A stretch of DNA of 64,000 bases from Rheinheimera sp. SA_1 (lineage in GTDB: Bacteria; Pseudomonadota; Gammaproteobacteria; Enterobacterales; Alteromonadaceae), in contig NZ_LXWK01000011.1 in assembly GCF_001669775.1 (NCBI RefSeq), forward strand, positions 1,454,031 to 1,518,030, read 5' to 3'. Made by a program: the position numbers and the translations under genes. The notes under the pieces are model-generated. The model ran no database searches, was not told the DNA's origin, and was given only the letters and a program-made list of their open reading frames with translations. Numbering within the stretch: position 1 is the first letter of the stretch; each line of letters begins with the position of its first letter. Shown here one piece after another: positions 42,515 to 52,251 of the stretch.

Positions 42515-44323
42515 TTACAAATCATCAGGAGCTGCCGGTAACACCTGAAGCGTCAACGGTAATTGCAGATAACGCCAACGGCCATCCTGGCGCTGACAAG
42601 CGATCACTGGCGTTGCTTCCGCCAGCCAACGACGCTGATCAACCGGCGCATAAGTCTCGGGGTCAACCTGCGTGCCGGGCAGCTTTGGTTGCTCTGGAAC
42701 ACAGCGCAGCCGCGCCTGTGTTACGCCTTGCGAAAAACTCATAGTGTCGCCAGCTAACAACCGGCTGGCGACTAAACCTGTCGCCTGCCAGTGCAAGGCT
42801 GGATTTGGTTTTGCAACAGCGCTGGCTTTACTGGCATCTAAAATCCACACCCCGCCCTGACCCATCACCTGCAACTCCGCGCCATCGTCGGCAAAAAAAT
42901 TGGCCCGTAGCACGGTTGCTTCATCGACACCAAAACCAAAATCGGTATCAGTGTCCAGTAATAATCGGCTTAACCGCCCTTCGCGTTCCCGCTCGCGAAA
43001 ATGGGTGTCTGCCACGCCGAGGCTGAAACTGCGCAGTCCACCATCCGCTTTATAGGTGAGGTAGCCGGCAGCGGCTTTGGCGGTACAACGTTGAAGCAAC
43101 TGGCACAATGGCGCATCCGGCACGTCGGCAATAGCGCCAAATTGCAGGGCTTTGCTGGTACGGCCGCCACTGAGCATCGGAATCGCCGGTTTGCCTGGGA
43201 TTGCTGTTATGCGGCCAGACTGCACCGCAGTACCGGCGCTGGAACCCGCCAGCGGCATGCCTGCAGCAATTTTTTGCTGTAACAATTTGCCAAGCGCGGT
43301 GAATTCACCGGCTTGAGAACCTGCGGAAAATTGCAGACTGCGCATCGTCAGCGACTGATCGCCACCGTTAATAAAGACCGCATCAGCGTTTTGCAGCATA
43401 GCGGCCATTTTTTCCGGAGCCAGACACAACTGCAGCTGATAAGCCGCCAGCTCCGGATAACGGGCGTTGCGGTTGTATTGGCCATTATGAATAAACCGCT
43501 GCTGATTGATGTCGGCGCATTGCTGTTGCCGCATTGTTGGATCTGCCTGGGCGGAGATTTCGGTGAACGCAGGTTCAAGTGGCAGCCACACCGCATCAGC
43601 GCCCGCAGCTGTAAATAGCTGTAGATAGTAATCAACCCACTGCAGCGGATCATTGGACGAAGCCGTAAGCAACACCAGCTTTGGTTTACCGTCTGCGCTA
43701 AATTTGCCTTGCGCCACGCCGCGGCTTTTTGCTGAAGCGACAAAAGCTTCAAACATCTCACGCACATAAGGCGCTATGCCCGGGTAAAACAGCTGCATCG
43801 GCGCTGTGCTGCCATCGGCAAGGGTGGGTCGTTGTTCAAACCAGTCATCCAGCAGATTTTGTTCGTCGTCGGCTAAATCCAGCACTGCAAATTCGATGAG
43901 CCAGGCCGCTTCCGGCCAGCTTTTCTCAGGGGTCGCCGCGAGCAACTGGTGAAGTTTATCCATTACCGCAGCTTTACGCTCAACCGCAGCTGGCCAGCCG
44001 GGCAATGCCTGCAGCGCTTCGATGGTTGAAGCAGTTAACAAAAAGCTTTTTTCGCGAAAGGCCTGAGTCACTTTAAAATGACGCTCCGCAGCCGCTCGCT
44101 GTGACGCCTCACAATATTGCGGCTCCACGCTGGAACAAATCGGTTCGCCGCCACCAAACAACCAAAGCTCTTTGCCAACGCCGATATTTTTTGCAGGTGA
44201 AGGGTTATTGGCTGCAATTGGCGCTTTAGGCACTGCATCATCGGCCGCGCGCAAGTTGTTTGCCACGAGCAAAGGACCAGTCGCCACCACCAGCAGCACG
44301 CAGGTTACATATCGCAATTTCAT
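42515..44323 (-). CDS. Secreted cyanophycinase-like serine peptidase (S51)
   Basis: A 602-residue protein with a signal peptide (residues 1-27, MKLRYVTCVLLVVATGPLLVANNLRAA shown in part by its hydrophobic core) and an S51 peptidase fold. The nucleophile is the second Ser of AGSSAGTA (about residue 362), and FINGGDQSLT upstream is typical of cyanophycinases, which release beta-Asp-Arg dipeptides from cyanophycin. It is larger than CphB-type enzymes (about 270 residues) because of an N-terminal helical region and a C-terminal part. Start chosen at 44323 (CAGGA upstream). Next to a TonB receptor and an isoaspartyl dipeptidase, which fits extracellular cyanophycin use. Confidence 0.86.
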   Translation of the reverse strand: MKLRYVTCVLLVVATGPLLVANNLRAADDAVPKAPIAANNPSPAKNIGVGKELWLFGGGEPICSSVEPQYCEASQRAAAERHFKVTQAFREKSFLLTASTIEALQALPGWPAAVERKAAVMDKLHQLLAATPEKSWPEAAWLIEFAVLDLADDEQNLLDDWFEQRPTLADGSTAPMQLFYPGIAPYVREMFEAFVASAKSRGVAQGKFSADGKPKLVLLTASSNDPLQWVDYYLQLFTAAGADAVWLPLEPAFTEISAQADPTMRQQQCADINQQRFIHNGQYNRNARYPELAAYQLQLCLAPEKMAAMLQNADAVFINGGDQSLTMRSLQFSAGSQAGEFTALGKLLQQKIAAGMPLAGSSAGTAVQSGRITAIPGKPAIPMLSGGRTSKALQFGAIADVPDAPLCQLLQRCTAKAAAGYLTYKADGGLRSFSLGVADTHFREREREGRLSRLLLDTDTDFGFGVDEATVLRANFFADDGAELQVMGQGGVWILDASKASAVAKPNPALHWQATGLVASRLLAGDTMSFSQGVTQARLRCVPEQPKLPGTQVDPETYAPVDQRRWLAEATPVIACQRQDGRWRYLQLPLTLQVLPAAPDDL

Positions 44324-44394
44324 CAGAAACATCCTGAAAAAAAGCCGGTAGAACGACACTAGGACAAGCATCGAACCACCGGCAGGCAGAAATT

Positions 44395-47370
44395 TTAGAA
44401 CGAATAACGCGCCGTCAACCGCACTGAACGACCGGTCTGGTAATTCAGGTCGTGCAGGAAATTCGGGTTCTGACCTTCATCTTCCAGCGACAAATCACCT
44501 TGTTCGTCAAATTCTGTGACACGCTGCGTATTGAGCAGGTTGAACACTTTTAGTTGCAGCAACAGACCTTGCGCCCACTGCGGGTTATACGACACCCCGG
44601 CATCTACACTGTAGGTCCATGGCGTACGGCCAAACTGGCCACGGTGCGTCAACACTTGCTCACCGGCTTCATTGCGGCAATACAGGCTGGATGCGGCGTA
44701 ACGTTCAAACACTTCATACTCCGGATCGTCAACATCAAACGGTGTATAACCAAAACAGTTCAATGGCCGGCCCGATTGCAGCAGGAAATTCGCCGACAGT
44801 TCCAGTTCGTCCGTCACTTCATAACCACCAAACAATTTCAGCGTATGACGCCGGTCATTCGACAGATATCCGTCAGTGCCATCGACAAACACCTTATGGT
44901 CAAAATCGTTGGTTAAACCAGGCGATTCTGCTTCCAGCCAGCTGTTCACCAGGCCTTCGCTGTTGCCTTTGCTTTTGGCATAGACATAACTGCCCTGTAC
45001 AAACCAACCATCCTGACGTGACCTTTCCCAGAAAAACTCCAGTGCCTGATAAGTCCGTTTGTATTCATCCAGTTGCAGATAGCTGTTCGGCACTGTCACG
45101 CGTTTCAGCACGCCATCGGCGGCCACGTCCATATCCATTTGTAAGTCGCGGCCTGGGTTTAAAATAATGCAGCTGGCCAGCGTATCCGGGTCAAAATCGT
45201 TGTAACCCTGATCTTCGGCAAATTCGATAAAGGCCTGGCGGCCACAATAGTCATCCACGCCGTTTTTCACTTCACGGGCGATAAACTTTACGCCACCGGT
45301 CCAGTTATCAAATAACTCACGTTGATAGCCAATAATCAGCTCGTCCTGCAGCATCGGCTCTAAATCGGCCGAAGCGACAGTGGCAGGTTCCGGCGAAGTG
45401 CTGCGGCCACTTTCCAGCGTTTCACCAAGTTTGGTACCCAACTGACGTGGCGCGCGGGTCACTGGATCAACAGTGCCATCAAACAGATAATATTCGGTGG
45501 TCACCGACTGCCAGTTGGAGGCACGGATATTGGTGTTAGCAGCAATTGGAATAAAATAACGGCCGGCATTGGCGAAGACTTTGGCGCTGCCATCCCCATT
45601 CACGTCCCAGGCAAAACCCAGTCGTGGCGCCAACATATCTTCGGCATCGACAAAGGAAATGCCATCGCTGTTCAGGTTGTCAAACGACTCATTACGCAAG
45701 CCGGCGTAAATCAGCATGTCGTCATTCAGTTGGAAACTATCTTCAAGATAAATCGCCGAGTTTTTCACTTCATAGCTGCCGGACGGCGTTTCGCGCATCC
45801 GCTTGCGCACCACATGAGCGCCTGCCGCGACATCTTCGCCATTCCAGCTGTCTTCAAAATCGACCGGGGTATAAATGCGGTAGAACACCCCGCCGGAATA
45901 GGTGGTACCAGCGCGGGCTGAGGTAAAGGTTTCGTTGTCATAGCCAAAACGGATGGTATGGCTGTCCAGCACCCATTCGGCGTCGACGCGCAGCGCTTCC
46001 CGCTCATCCGTATCCGGACCGAAGTTCAGCGTGCGGATATTGATGTCGTTCCAGCAGCCAACATCAATTACATCATCAGTGTCCTGATCATAAATATCGA
46101 CCAACGGACATTCATTGCCCGGCAGCGGATCTGGTGTGCTGTAAGCGGCATCACTTTTCAGCGAGCCATACATCAGACCGAGCGTGAAATTTTCCGTCAG
46201 GTGGCCGGTGTATTTGCCGATGAGGATATTACCGCCGCTACGCTCGCTATATTGGGTACGCAGATTGCCGTGCTTACCGGTAAAAAAGGCGTCGTCCGGA
46301 TTCAGATAAGTGGTGTAATCGCGCTCTTCTACGTTACGAATACCGGTAAACTCCAGAATATGTTCGCCAGTGATATACCAGTCAAGTTTCATCAGGCCAT
46401 TGGGCGAATCGTTTTCCATCCGGCTGCTGCGATCAGAGCTAAATGAATCGGATTGGTCTTGTTTACCTTCAATTAAACTGTAAAAAAACAGCTTGTCTTC
46501 GATCAGCGGCCCCCCGCCCGACAAGCTGTAAGAAAGCTGATCCGTTTCATCGGCTGAACGGTAAGCTGAATAATAATTGCGATCGTCCGGGCTAGTGCCA
46601 CTGCGACTGACCACATCTTTACCATGGGCCGCCAGCGACGAAGGTTCCCACACGGTGGACGCATTAAATTTCCACTCGTTACTGCCACGTTTGGTCACCA
46701 CGTTAATCACGCCGCCTAAGGCCCGGCCGTATTCAGCACCAAAACCACCGGTTTTCACTTGTTGCTCGCCAATAGCGTCAAAGGGTACCCGGCCATAAGA
46801 TAAAAAAGTACGGGCGTTGGTGACATCAAAGCCATTGATGTAATAGCCATTTTCGGCCACTGAAGCACCGCCGAAGGATGCTAGTTTGCCAAAACCGGAA
46901 TCGCCGCGCACGGTGCCGGGCGCCAACATTGCCACATCGCTGATGTCACGGCCAATCGGCAGTAAATCTAACTGCGCCGCGGTAAACACGGTGCTGGATT
47001 CCACCGACGAGGTATCGATGGGGTTAATGCTGGAACCAGCGACCGCGATGCGTTCAATCTGATCGGCGCCGAAGCTGACTGAAGTCCCGGTACCCAGCGC
47101 CACCGATACTTCCCGATTGACGCCATTGGCGCTGACCTGATAGCGGCCACTTGGTAATTGTGAAAAGTTAAACCGGCCATTGTTGTCGGCTTTCAGTTGG
47201 CGTTGCAGTCCGGTGTCGAGGTTTTTCACCGACACCACAGTACCTTGTTCGGTCTGACCAAAAATCGAGCCCACCGACAAATCGGCGTGGGCCACACTGT
47301 GTCCGAGCGCCATGCTGATCACGGCGGCGAGCACTGAACGCGATAGTGTCTTTAACTTTGGATGTTTCAT
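44395..47370 (-). CDS. TonB-dependent receptor (Oar-like) of the cyanophycin locus
   Basis: A 991-residue outer-membrane receptor. Signal peptide at residues 1-31 (ending GHSVAHADLSVG), a carboxypeptidase-regulatory-like domain (about 40-95, NLDTGLQRQLKADNNGRFNFSQLPSGRYQVS), a plug domain (about 105-230) and a long beta-barrel ending in SVRLTARYSF. This is the Oar-like type used for peptides and polymers. The ATG at 47370 follows GGGAGC. Gene order receptor - cyanophycinase - dipeptidase suggests uptake of cyanophycin fragments (inference). Confidence 0.92.
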   Translation of the reverse strand: MKHPKLKTLSRSVLAAVISMALGHSVAHADLSVGSIFGQTEQGTVVSVKNLDTGLQRQLKADNNGRFNFSQLPSGRYQVSANGVNREVSVALGTGTSVSFGADQIERIAVAGSSINPIDTSSVESSTVFTAAQLDLLPIGRDISDVAMLAPGTVRGDSGFGKLASFGGASVAENGYYINGFDVTNARTFLSYGRVPFDAIGEQQVKTGGFGAEYGRALGGVINVVTKRGSNEWKFNASTVWEPSSLAAHGKDVVSRSGTSPDDRNYYSAYRSADETDQLSYSLSGGGPLIEDKLFFYSLIEGKQDQSDSFSSDRSSRMENDSPNGLMKLDWYITGEHILEFTGIRNVEERDYTTYLNPDDAFFTGKHGNLRTQYSERSGGNILIGKYTGHLTENFTLGLMYGSLKSDAAYSTPDPLPGNECPLVDIYDQDTDDVIDVGCWNDINIRTLNFGPDTDEREALRVDAEWVLDSHTIRFGYDNETFTSARAGTTYSGGVFYRIYTPVDFEDSWNGEDVAAGAHVVRKRMRETPSGSYEVKNSAIYLEDSFQLNDDMLIYAGLRNESFDNLNSDGISFVDAEDMLAPRLGFAWDVNGDGSAKVFANAGRYFIPIAANTNIRASNWQSVTTEYYLFDGTVDPVTRAPRQLGTKLGETLESGRSTSPEPATVASADLEPMLQDELIIGYQRELFDNWTGGVKFIAREVKNGVDDYCGRQAFIEFAEDQGYNDFDPDTLASCIILNPGRDLQMDMDVAADGVLKRVTVPNSYLQLDEYKRTYQALEFFWERSRQDGWFVQGSYVYAKSKGNSEGLVNSWLEAESPGLTNDFDHKVFVDGTDGYLSNDRRHTLKLFGGYEVTDELELSANFLLQSGRPLNCFGYTPFDVDDPEYEVFERYAASSLYCRNEAGEQVLTHRGQFGRTPWTYSVDAGVSYNPQWAQGLLLQLKVFNLLNTQRVTEFDEQGDLSLEDEGQNPNFLHDLNYQTGRSVRLTARYSF

Positions 47371-47528
47371 ACGGTCGCTCCCACGGATCACTGGCTGATA
47401 TTTATTAAAATCAATGCCTTTATTATTTTTGGGCTTGCAGCTGGGTCGGTATTGCTGAAATAAAACGCAGCAAAAACCACAGTCACTTGGACTATACAAG
47501 CAGTGGCGGCAAGCAGATATATCCAGTT

Positions 47529-47557
47529 GGGGGTAACAGGGGCGGTGTGGGGTTGGG
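47529..47557 (+). other. Putative G-quadruplex motif in the receptor promoter region
   Basis: Four G-runs of 5, 4, 4 and 3 (47529-47533, 47539-47542, 47549-47552, 47555-47557) with loops of 5, 6 and 2 bases fit the usual G-quadruplex pattern. They lie on the template strand about 160-190 bases upstream of the TonB receptor start. Confidence 0.55.
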
Positions 47558-47666
47558 CAAATTCTGTACAGCTATTCCTTTAGCAGTAGTACGCACCTTC
47601 ATGGTGCGGATCACGACCTACAAGGGCGGCCGACAACGGTGGCCGCAATGCAGGAAACTCAGCTGC

Positions 47667-48602
47667 TTAGCGTTTAGGTGCAGTCGCAAATACCGGGCTT
47701 CGCTGGGATTGTTGATAAAACTGCAGTGGATCACTGGTTTCATCCGGCTCAGCAAATGGGATGCAATTGATAAATAACGAAAACAACTCGGCTTGCGAGC
47801 CGATGTCCAGCTTACGGTAGATGTTTTTGCGGTGGATTTTCACCGTGCCATCGGAGGTATTCAGTTTTTCAGCGGTTAGCGCCGACGAATAACCACGTAG
47901 TAAATAAAGCAGCACATCGCGCTCGCGTTTGGTCAGCAAGGAACTGGCAAAATTATTCAGCGTACATTGCACTTGTAGATGGGTTTTATCTTCGGCTTTG
48001 TGTTGTAAATGATGGGTTTGCACTGTGCCAGGCAATTGCGCCGCCAGCTGATAATGCCGCGTCAGCGCCGACCATAACATCGGTAGCACCAGTCGCAGCG
48101 CCTGCAGATCAGCAGCGGTAAAATCGTTGCTATTGATATTACGCTGCATAAAAAACACTAGCGCGGTGTCTTCATCAATCCGCCACAGCACGTCGATGGA
48201 GTCAGCAACGCCGGTTTTGGAATAAAAGGTCTGATAATACTGGCTGGAGTAAAAATCATCCGGCGCGATATCGCGCAACCAATAAGCGTCACTGTCGCAA
48301 CCTTGCAAAAACAGCCGGTATTGTGGGTCTAACGCATAAGGGCCGGTGGAATAAATATCGGCATCCACCTGGCGCTGCACCGGATGAAACCGATGTAATA
48401 AACTCAGTGGCTTTTGCTGGCGATAATATACCAGCACACCGCAGGAATCGGTCGGGCAAACGATATCCAGCACATCCATTACCGCAGCGATGCAGGCATC
48501 CTGACCTATCGTCTGATACAACTGACTAAGCGCATCCGCCAGCATGCTGTCGAGTAACACGCCGGAGGTCGGACGATAATGTTTGGTTAAAGTCGGCTGC
48601 AT
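47667..48602 (-). CDS. LuxR-family transcriptional regulator
   Basis: A 311-residue regulator with a sensory N-terminal region (about 1-215, with no recognised ligand motif) and a C-terminal LuxR/GerE HTH (about 230-290, TKRERDVLLYLLRGYSSALTAEKLNTSDGTVKIHRKNIYRKL in part). I place the start at the ATG at 48602; the open frame extends upstream to 48731 but that part has poor coding character. It lies directly upstream of the TonB receptor-cyanophycinase-dipeptidase genes and is the likely regulator of that set. Confidence 0.87.
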   Translation of the reverse strand: MQPTLTKHYRPTSGVLLDSMLADALSQLYQTIGQDACIAAVMDVLDIVCPTDSCGVLVYYRQQKPLSLLHRFHPVQRQVDADIYSTGPYALDPQYRLFLQGCDSDAYWLRDIAPDDFYSSQYYQTFYSKTGVADSIDVLWRIDEDTALVFFMQRNINSNDFTAADLQALRLVLPMLWSALTRHYQLAAQLPGTVQTHHLQHKAEDKTHLQVQCTLNNFASSLLTKRERDVLLYLLRGYSSALTAEKLNTSDGTVKIHRKNIYRKLDIGSQAELFSLFINCIPFAEPDETSDPLQFYQQSQRSPVFATAPKR

Positions 48603-48731
48603 CTGTGGTCGGTTGAACCTCTGTGTTCCCAGGTAGATTTGTCGACTGCGCTGGCAAGTCAGCACATGACGACATACTTTAGGAAAATTACATATTTCAG
48701 GCACAGATACAAGCCGGACTTTGGTCAGCAC

Positions 48732-50156
48732 TCAATTTGCTGCGATAGCCAGTCGACGCCAGCTGGTGACGCTCGCCAAAAAAGCAGTAACTAAGATCAA
48801 ACCCAGTAGCTGCTGGCTAAGCGAGTATCCCACCAACCAACCCGGCGGTAGCAGTTGGAACAGAATTAATCCGCTACTGCCCAGCACCAGTGCAAGACTG
48901 GTCAGTGCGGTGATGGGTAACATGATCTGGCGCCAGAATGCTGCGCTCTGACGCTGCAACCAGCTGCGCAGGCCCAGCCAGATCATCCAGCAACACAACA
49001 TGCCGGACATAAATAAGCTAAAGCGTAACCAGGATGCGGCATAAAGCGATTGATGCAATCCGTACCAGACACTGCGGATTTGGGCGATTGGTGACAGGCT
49101 GGCCGCAACGGGCGCGGCTTCTGCTGATGGATATTCTTGATGTTGTTGCCAGCCTGAAGCGTCAAACCGAAACAGCACATTCGGTAACTGGTTACTGACC
49201 TGCGCCGCCGCACTGCCGCTCAGCAGCACGGTGCTTTGGGCTGTTCCGGGCAAAGTCAGACTGATTTTACCCACCGGCATTGCCAGCTGTTGTTCAGCGG
49301 TTGCGACCAAAGCCGCCAGATCCGGCAATGGTGCCGGATCGTCTTGCCGCGGCCCGGCAAAAGGCTGCGTTTGCGGGAACAATTCGGCGTAAAACTGATA
49401 AGGATTATCCGGATACAGCTGGCGCTGCGGCGCACTGTTATCGCTGAACATCTGCGTCAGCCAGCCGCTGCTGGCAAACAGCAGTGCAAACGGCAAGGTT
49501 AGAACCGCCAGCTGATTGTGCCTTAAGGTACGGGCTGTTTCCGGGTTAGACGGCGAAGGTTTAATCTGCCACAAAGTCCGCCAGCGACCGCGCAAACTCA
49601 GTAATCCGGCGATGGAGAGCAACAACCACAGCAGCGCTAAGTAGGCAACCAGACTACGGCTGACTGGGCCAAACAGCTGCAGTAGGTTGTAATGCAGCTG
49701 GAAAAACAACCCACCGAGTTGATGGTCGGTGGCGCCAAATTTGATTGGTAATGCTTCGGTGATTGGCGCACCGGTTTTGGCATCGAGCAGTTGTTGATAC
49801 AGCTGCGAAGCACCTTGGCCGGTCGCTCCCTGCCCGACCACAGCAGGTTGCAACCAATGCAACGTCAGATAAGGTTTACGCTGTTGTGGTAACTCGATAT
49901 ACCACTGAGTCGCCTTTGGCGCCTGCTGCGCTAAAAATGTTTGCGCCAGAGCTGCAATGGATGCAAACCGTACTTGTTGGCGTGAAGTGTCGGTTACCGT
50001 CTGAGTTGCAGCAGCCAATTTAAACAACTGAAGAATATCCAGCTCTGCCCGGTAAAAACTCAAACTACCGGTGAAGATAATCAGCAGCAATAACCAGCCA
50101 ACCAACAAACCCAGCAGCAAATGCAGCTGTTTTAACCGCTGCACAAAACCGTTCAT
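48732..50156 (-). CDS. PepSY-associated transmembrane protein
   Basis: A 474-residue inner-membrane protein with an N-terminal helix (LHLLLGLLVGWLLLLIIFTGSLSFYRAEL), a PepSY-type periplasmic part with QWYIELPQQRKPYLTLHW, and further helices at about 180-200, 240-260, 370-390 and 400-460. This is the PepSY_TM architecture often found beside TonB receptors, where it is thought to assist reduction or release of the imported ligand. Its ATG overlaps the stop of the small membrane protein gene upstream. Here the neighbours are a polymer-use locus rather than a siderophore one. Confidence 0.88.
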   Translation of the reverse strand: MNGFVQRLKQLHLLLGLLVGWLLLLIIFTGSLSFYRAELDILQLFKLAAATQTVTDTSRQQVRFASIAALAQTFLAQQAPKATQWYIELPQQRKPYLTLHWLQPAVVGQGATGQGASQLYQQLLDAKTGAPITEALPIKFGATDHQLGGLFFQLHYNLLQLFGPVSRSLVAYLALLWLLLSIAGLLSLRGRWRTLWQIKPSPSNPETARTLRHNQLAVLTLPFALLFASSGWLTQMFSDNSAPQRQLYPDNPYQFYAELFPQTQPFAGPRQDDPAPLPDLAALVATAEQQLAMPVGKISLTLPGTAQSTVLLSGSAAAQVSNQLPNVLFRFDASGWQQHQEYPSAEAAPVAASLSPIAQIRSVWYGLHQSLYAASWLRFSLFMSGMLCCWMIWLGLRSWLQRQSAAFWRQIMLPITALTSLALVLGSSGLILFQLLPPGWLVGYSLSQQLLGLILVTAFLASVTSWRRLAIAAN

Positions 50157-50470
50157 ACCAGGCTTCCATCAATAAGCGGTACCAGGCCGCACAGCAGTAC
50201 AATCGCCAGCACAGAGCGCAACCGTTTTGGCCATAACCCCAGCAACACCAGACATAAACAGCACAGTGGTCCTGCAAAACTGGCGATAATCACCGCATCA
50301 GGGCGGCTGAAAGTAGAGGACAAAACTTGCGCCAATAACGCCGACAATGGCGCCAGCAGCAACCATCCAGCGCCGAGCAATAGGACAATTCGCAGCTGTA
50401 ATAAACGACGTGGCATCGACAGCCATGCCAGCAAAGGCTGCAAAAAAACCGGCAGCACACTCAAGGTCAT
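50153..50470 (-). CDS. Small membrane protein accompanying the PepSY gene
   Basis: A 105-residue protein with three hydrophobic helices (about 25-48, 55-80, 84-100). Position and size recall DUF3649-type proteins that occur with PepSY_TM genes in TonB-linked operons; I cannot confirm the family by motif alone. Start and stop each overlap a neighbour by four bases (ATGA), so it is translationally coupled to both. Confidence 0.75.
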   Translation of the reverse strand: MTLSVLPVFLQPLLAWLSMPRRLLQLRIVLLLGAGWLLLAPLSALLAQVLSSTFSRPDAVIIASFAGPLCCLCLVLLGLWPKRLRSVLAIVLLCGLVPLIDGSLV

Positions 50471-51948
50471 TGTTGGATCAGCAGCTGCAGTTGGTTCGTC
50501 AGTTCAGGCGTCACTTCCTGACTGGTAAAAGGCAACACCAAATCTTCTTTGCCATCGTCATTTAAATCCACCACCAAGGCATCCATACCGCGTTTGGGCA
50601 TCGGCTGTTGTTGTTTGGTGCTCTTGTCGCTAAACAATTTGGCAGCAACAGGCGCAAAAGTTCGCAGCGTATCTTCACCGTCACCGACCACCAGACTGGC
50701 CACGCCTGCGGCGTTTTTCAGCACTGTCGCCAGTGGCATATTGACCTGACCACTGCCGATACTGATCTCCACCGTCACATCCTGGCTATACACCGGCTGA
50801 CTGCCAAAACTACCGTCGGCCTGTTGTTTATAAAACTGCAGTTCGACGTTGGCGGTGCCTGCCACCAAAGCGCGGATAATTGAACGCACGCCAATATGCG
50901 CCGCTGGCGTATAAAAATCGACGCGATTATCGTTATCTAAATCAACAAATTTGACATCAAACTGCACGCCGGAGGTGCTGATGGTCTGATTTGGTTTTGG
51001 CTGGAAGCTAACGCCTGCCGTGCCTTTTTGGCCGTAGTGAATGTGGTAACTGTAGTTTTGCTCCATCGCATCGACATACTGCTGCTGTTGCACCACTAAA
51101 TCGACGATAGTGTCACCGTTAATATCCGCCAGCCGCTGCAATCTGGTAATAACCAGACCTTTAAAGCTGCGACCATCACCACCGCGCAGTTGGGCCTGAT
51201 TGTCCGGCGTCAGGCCAACGCCCAATGTCAGCGCTGTCGGCGTAGTTGGAAAACTGCCATCGGCCTGCTGCAAAAACACCTGCAAGCTGTCATCTTTGGC
51301 AAAAGCGATATCGGTGCGACCGTCCAGGTTTAAATCAACCAGCCAGGGCTTGCGGGCAATATAAGTTGGATCTTCGTCAAACGCCTGCATCTGGCTGTCG
51401 ATGGTCAGTTCAAAATGGCGAAATTTACCATCGGCTTGCTGCAACCACAGTTGATACCCATTAAAGTCCGGTAGCAAAAAATCACTCAGTTGGTCGTTAT
51501 TCAGATCATGACTAAATTCGAGATGGCGCAATCTTTTAGTATCAACCACCCGGTACAAAGAGCTGCTGGTCAGCAACTTACGCCAACGTTTTTCCGCATG
51601 CTGATAATGCGCCACACCCTCTGTGGTTAAACTCACCAGCTGACCACCGCTCTGCCCGGCAATGGTGGCTTGATCAAAAAACTGCGCCGTGGTCGGGATG
51701 GCGATTTGACTGGCTTGCCGCGAATTCAATTCGACCTGACTGAGCCAGCGATGTTCGGTGTTATGACCTGATACCAACAACAGCGGGTTGTCTTTGAGTT
51801 TCAACAGATGACCGTTGGCCGGATGATCCAGCTGCACTTGCTGGGTCTGAAAACTGGTGGCAAAACAGCTGGTACTGAGCAGTGTCAGGCACAAGGCTGT
51901 TCCAGACAACATACCTGGAAAAATCGATTTGGCAGATACTAAAGTCAT
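50467..51948 (-). CDS. Exported FG-GAP/VCBS-repeat protein
   Basis: A 493-residue protein with a signal peptide (about 1-30, ending SCFATSFQ) and a beta-propeller made of FG-GAP repeats. At least five Ca-binding loops of the type D-x-(N/D)-x-D-(G/x)-x-x-D are visible: DLNNDQLSDFLLPD, DLNLDGRTDIAF, DINGDTIVDLVV, DLDNDNRVDFYT and DLNDDGKEDLVL. Probably a surface or periplasmic binding protein. The ATG at 51948 follows AAGGAG ten bases upstream. It is the first gene of the overlapping VCBS - small membrane - PepSY set. Confidence 0.88.
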   Translation of the reverse strand: MTLVSAKSIFPGMLSGTALCLTLLSTSCFATSFQTQQVQLDHPANGHLLKLKDNPLLLVSGHNTEHRWLSQVELNSRQASQIAIPTTAQFFDQATIAGQSGGQLVSLTTEGVAHYQHAEKRWRKLLTSSSLYRVVDTKRLRHLEFSHDLNNDQLSDFLLPDFNGYQLWLQQADGKFRHFELTIDSQMQAFDEDPTYIARKPWLVDLNLDGRTDIAFAKDDSLQVFLQQADGSFPTTPTALTLGVGLTPDNQAQLRGGDGRSFKGLVITRLQRLADINGDTIVDLVVQQQQYVDAMEQNYSYHIHYGQKGTAGVSFQPKPNQTISTSGVQFDVKFVDLDNDNRVDFYTPAAHIGVRSIIRALVAGTANVELQFYKQQADGSFGSQPVYSQDVTVEISIGSGQVNMPLATVLKNAAGVASLVVGDGEDTLRTFAPVAAKLFSDKSTKQQQPMPKRGMDALVVDLNDDGKEDLVLPFTSQEVTPELTNQLQLLIQQ

Positions 51949-52251
51949 GCGGAACAAACTCCTTGTGATGATGCGCGCAGGTTAAGTCCAGCAGATGATA
52001 CGCTGGTTTCGCAGGCTCAGACTGTCAAAAATGTAACAAATTCAACAGTTCGGTTAGATCCCCGCCAAGAATTTACCAAAATCCATCGCTGGCAGCATCC
52101 TTTGTCACACCCAGCCACTCAAAAATCAGGCCGCAGCAGCCTGTGACTTGCTAAAAAAACCGGCCGCGAGCAGCCAATCAAGGTAAACTAGCAGCATTCT
52201 GTTTGGTATTTTTGCCAGAACCCGTCGGGTCTGGTTTCACAAGGGTTTGTT
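51949..52251. other. 303-bp divergent promoter region
   Basis: Between the FG-GAP gene and the YlqF-type GTPase gene. It should hold both promoters. I find no clear box, terminator or repeat, only a short CAGCAGCC/GGCTGCTC-like partial symmetry near 52125-52175. Confidence 0.4.
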
